A stretch of DNA of 64,000 bases from Pseudosporangium ferrugineum (GTDB lineage Bacteria; Actinomycetota; Actinomycetes; Mycobacteriales; Micromonosporaceae): the NCBI RefSeq assembly GCF_003002065.1, contig NZ_PVZG01000012.1, positions 186,001 through 250,000 on the forward strand, read 5' to 3'. The position numbers and the translations under genes were made by a program. How positions within the stretch are numbered: the stretch's first letter is position 1; every line of letters starts with the position of its first letter. The notes beneath the pieces are model-generated. The model saw nothing but the letters and a program-made list of their open reading frames with translations, searched no databases and was not told the origin of the DNA. Below, piece by piece: positions 63,348 to 64,000 of the stretch.

Positions 63348-64000
63348 TCACCAGGTGACCGGCAGCTCGGCCGCGCCGTAGATGACGGCGTCGGGCTTGA
63401 ACGTGACCTCGTCGATCGGGACGGCGAGCCGGAGCGTGGGAACCCGCCGGAAGAGCGTGTCGAAGACGATCTGCAGCTCGAGGCGGGCCAGGTTCTGGCC
63501 GAGGCACTGGTGCGGCCCGTACCCGAAGGCGAGGTGGTGCCGGGCGCCCCGCGCGATGTCGAGGGTGGCGGGGTCCGGGAAGGCCGCCGGGTCCCGATTG
63601 GCGGAGAGGCCGGAGACGATGATGCCCTCGCCGGCCGCGACGGTGACGCCGCCGATCTCCACGTCCTCGGTCGCCACCCGGGCGGTCGCCGCCTCGACGA
63701 TGGCGAAATACCGCAGCAGTTCCTCGACGGCCATCGGCGTACGGCCCGGGTCGGCCCTGAGCGCGGCAAGCTGATCGGGGTTGCTGAGCAGGCCGACGAC
63801 GCCCAGCGAGATCATGTTGGCGGTCGTCTCGTGGCCGGCCGCCAGCAGCAGGAACGCCATGCTCACCAGGCCGGGGCGGTCGAGTTCGCCCTGCTCGCGG
63901 CGGCGGGCGAGCTGCCGGCTGAACAGGTCGTCGCCGGGCTCGGCCTCCTTGCGGGTGATCAGGTCGGAGAGGTAGCCGCGCAGGTCGTCGACGGCACGGC
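63348..64000 (-). CDS. Cytochrome P450, C-terminal part (cut by window edge)
   Basis: About 217 codons of a P450 that continues beyond the right edge; the frame is open to position 64000. Visible parts are the segment DDLRGYLSDLITRKEAEPGDDLFSRQL, the I-helix with FLLLAAGHETTANMISLG, the K-helix EELLRYFAI, and the haem loop HLAFGYGPHQCLGQNLARLELQIVF with the Cys ligand. The pattern is close to CYP105-like actinomycete P450s. It is followed by its ferredoxin gene. The N-terminal half is missing, so full class and length cannot be judged. Confidence 0.92.
   Translation of the reverse strand, partial: RAVDDLRGYLSDLITRKEAEPGDDLFSRQLARRREQGELDRPGLVSMAFLLLAAGHETTANMISLGVVGLLSNPDQLAALRADPGRTPMAVEELLRYFAIVEAATARVATEDVEIGGVTVAAGEGIIVSGLSANRDPAAFPDPATLDIARGARHHLAFGYGPHQCLGQNLARLELQIVFDTLFRRVPTLRLAVPIDEVTFKPDAVIYGAAELPVTW

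Overview
This is a very GC-rich window with strong G/C at third codon positions, frequent GTG starts and many ATGA stop/start overlaps, as expected of a filamentous actinomycete. The gene content (SigE-type sigma factor, WXG/type VII secretion polymorphic toxin operon, P450s with a 3Fe-4S ferredoxin, type II polyketide-style tailoring genes) fits a Micromonosporaceae-like soil organism. The family assignment is inference; no rRNA or tRNA gene is present to anchor it.

Layout. (1) 1-4645: a leftward operon of eight overlapping or closely spaced genes (SchA/CurD-like protein, two SDR oxidoreductases, amidohydrolase, two small ABM-type monooxygenases, NAD-dependent sugar epimerase, MFS exporter cut by the window edge). 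It looks like the end of an aromatic (type II PKS) biosynthetic cluster. (2) 4.8-11.3 kb: a secreted GH2 glycosidase, a VanZ-like protein, an ECF sigma factor with a membrane partner, a DedA protein and a secreted ScyD/ScyE-type protein. (3) 11.5-16.4 kb: a complete PEP-dependent dihydroxyacetone kinase operon, dhaK-dhaL plus one large gene fusing DhaM (EIIA), HPr and a full enzyme I. (4) 16.5-20.5 kb: a WGR-domain/beta-propeller protein, then a four-gene polymorphic toxin operon (YbaB-like, EspC/WXG-like, WXG protein with a CdiA-type tRNase C-terminus, candidate immunity protein). (5) 20.5-28.8 kb: a stand-alone HFCD flavoprotein, a large LuxR/AAA regulator, a histidine kinase and response regulator pair, and a protealysin-like M4 protease next to its emfourin-type inhibitor. 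(6) 28.9-45.9 kb: a P450 and a two-gene Tc (toxin complex) locus: an approximately 2,373-residue TcB-TcC fusion followed by an approximately 2,861-residue TcA. Together these two genes fill nearly 16 kb. (7) 46.1-64 kb: secreted SnoaL-like protein, secreted alpha/beta hydrolase, DinB polymerase, a receptor kinase with a discoidin ectodomain, several regulators (XRE, IclR, MarR, TetR), a secreted GH31 glycosidase with two inserted CBM-like modules, a CPBP protease coupled to a two-component pair, an SDR, a PF04672-type methyltransferase, and a ferredoxin-P450 pair cut by the right edge.

The most striking content is offensive: a Gram-positive Tc toxin with a Rhs-caged, poorly recognisable C-terminal cargo and a lectin-like propeller inside TcA, and a separate WXG-tRNase toxin with an immunity gene. 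Several proteins also carry in-frame minisatellites (33 bp in the DhaM-HPr-EI fusion, 39 bp in the LuxR regulator). Gene calls rest on translated motifs, ribosome-binding sites and overlaps seen in the sequence; family names come from pattern recognition, not from a database search.
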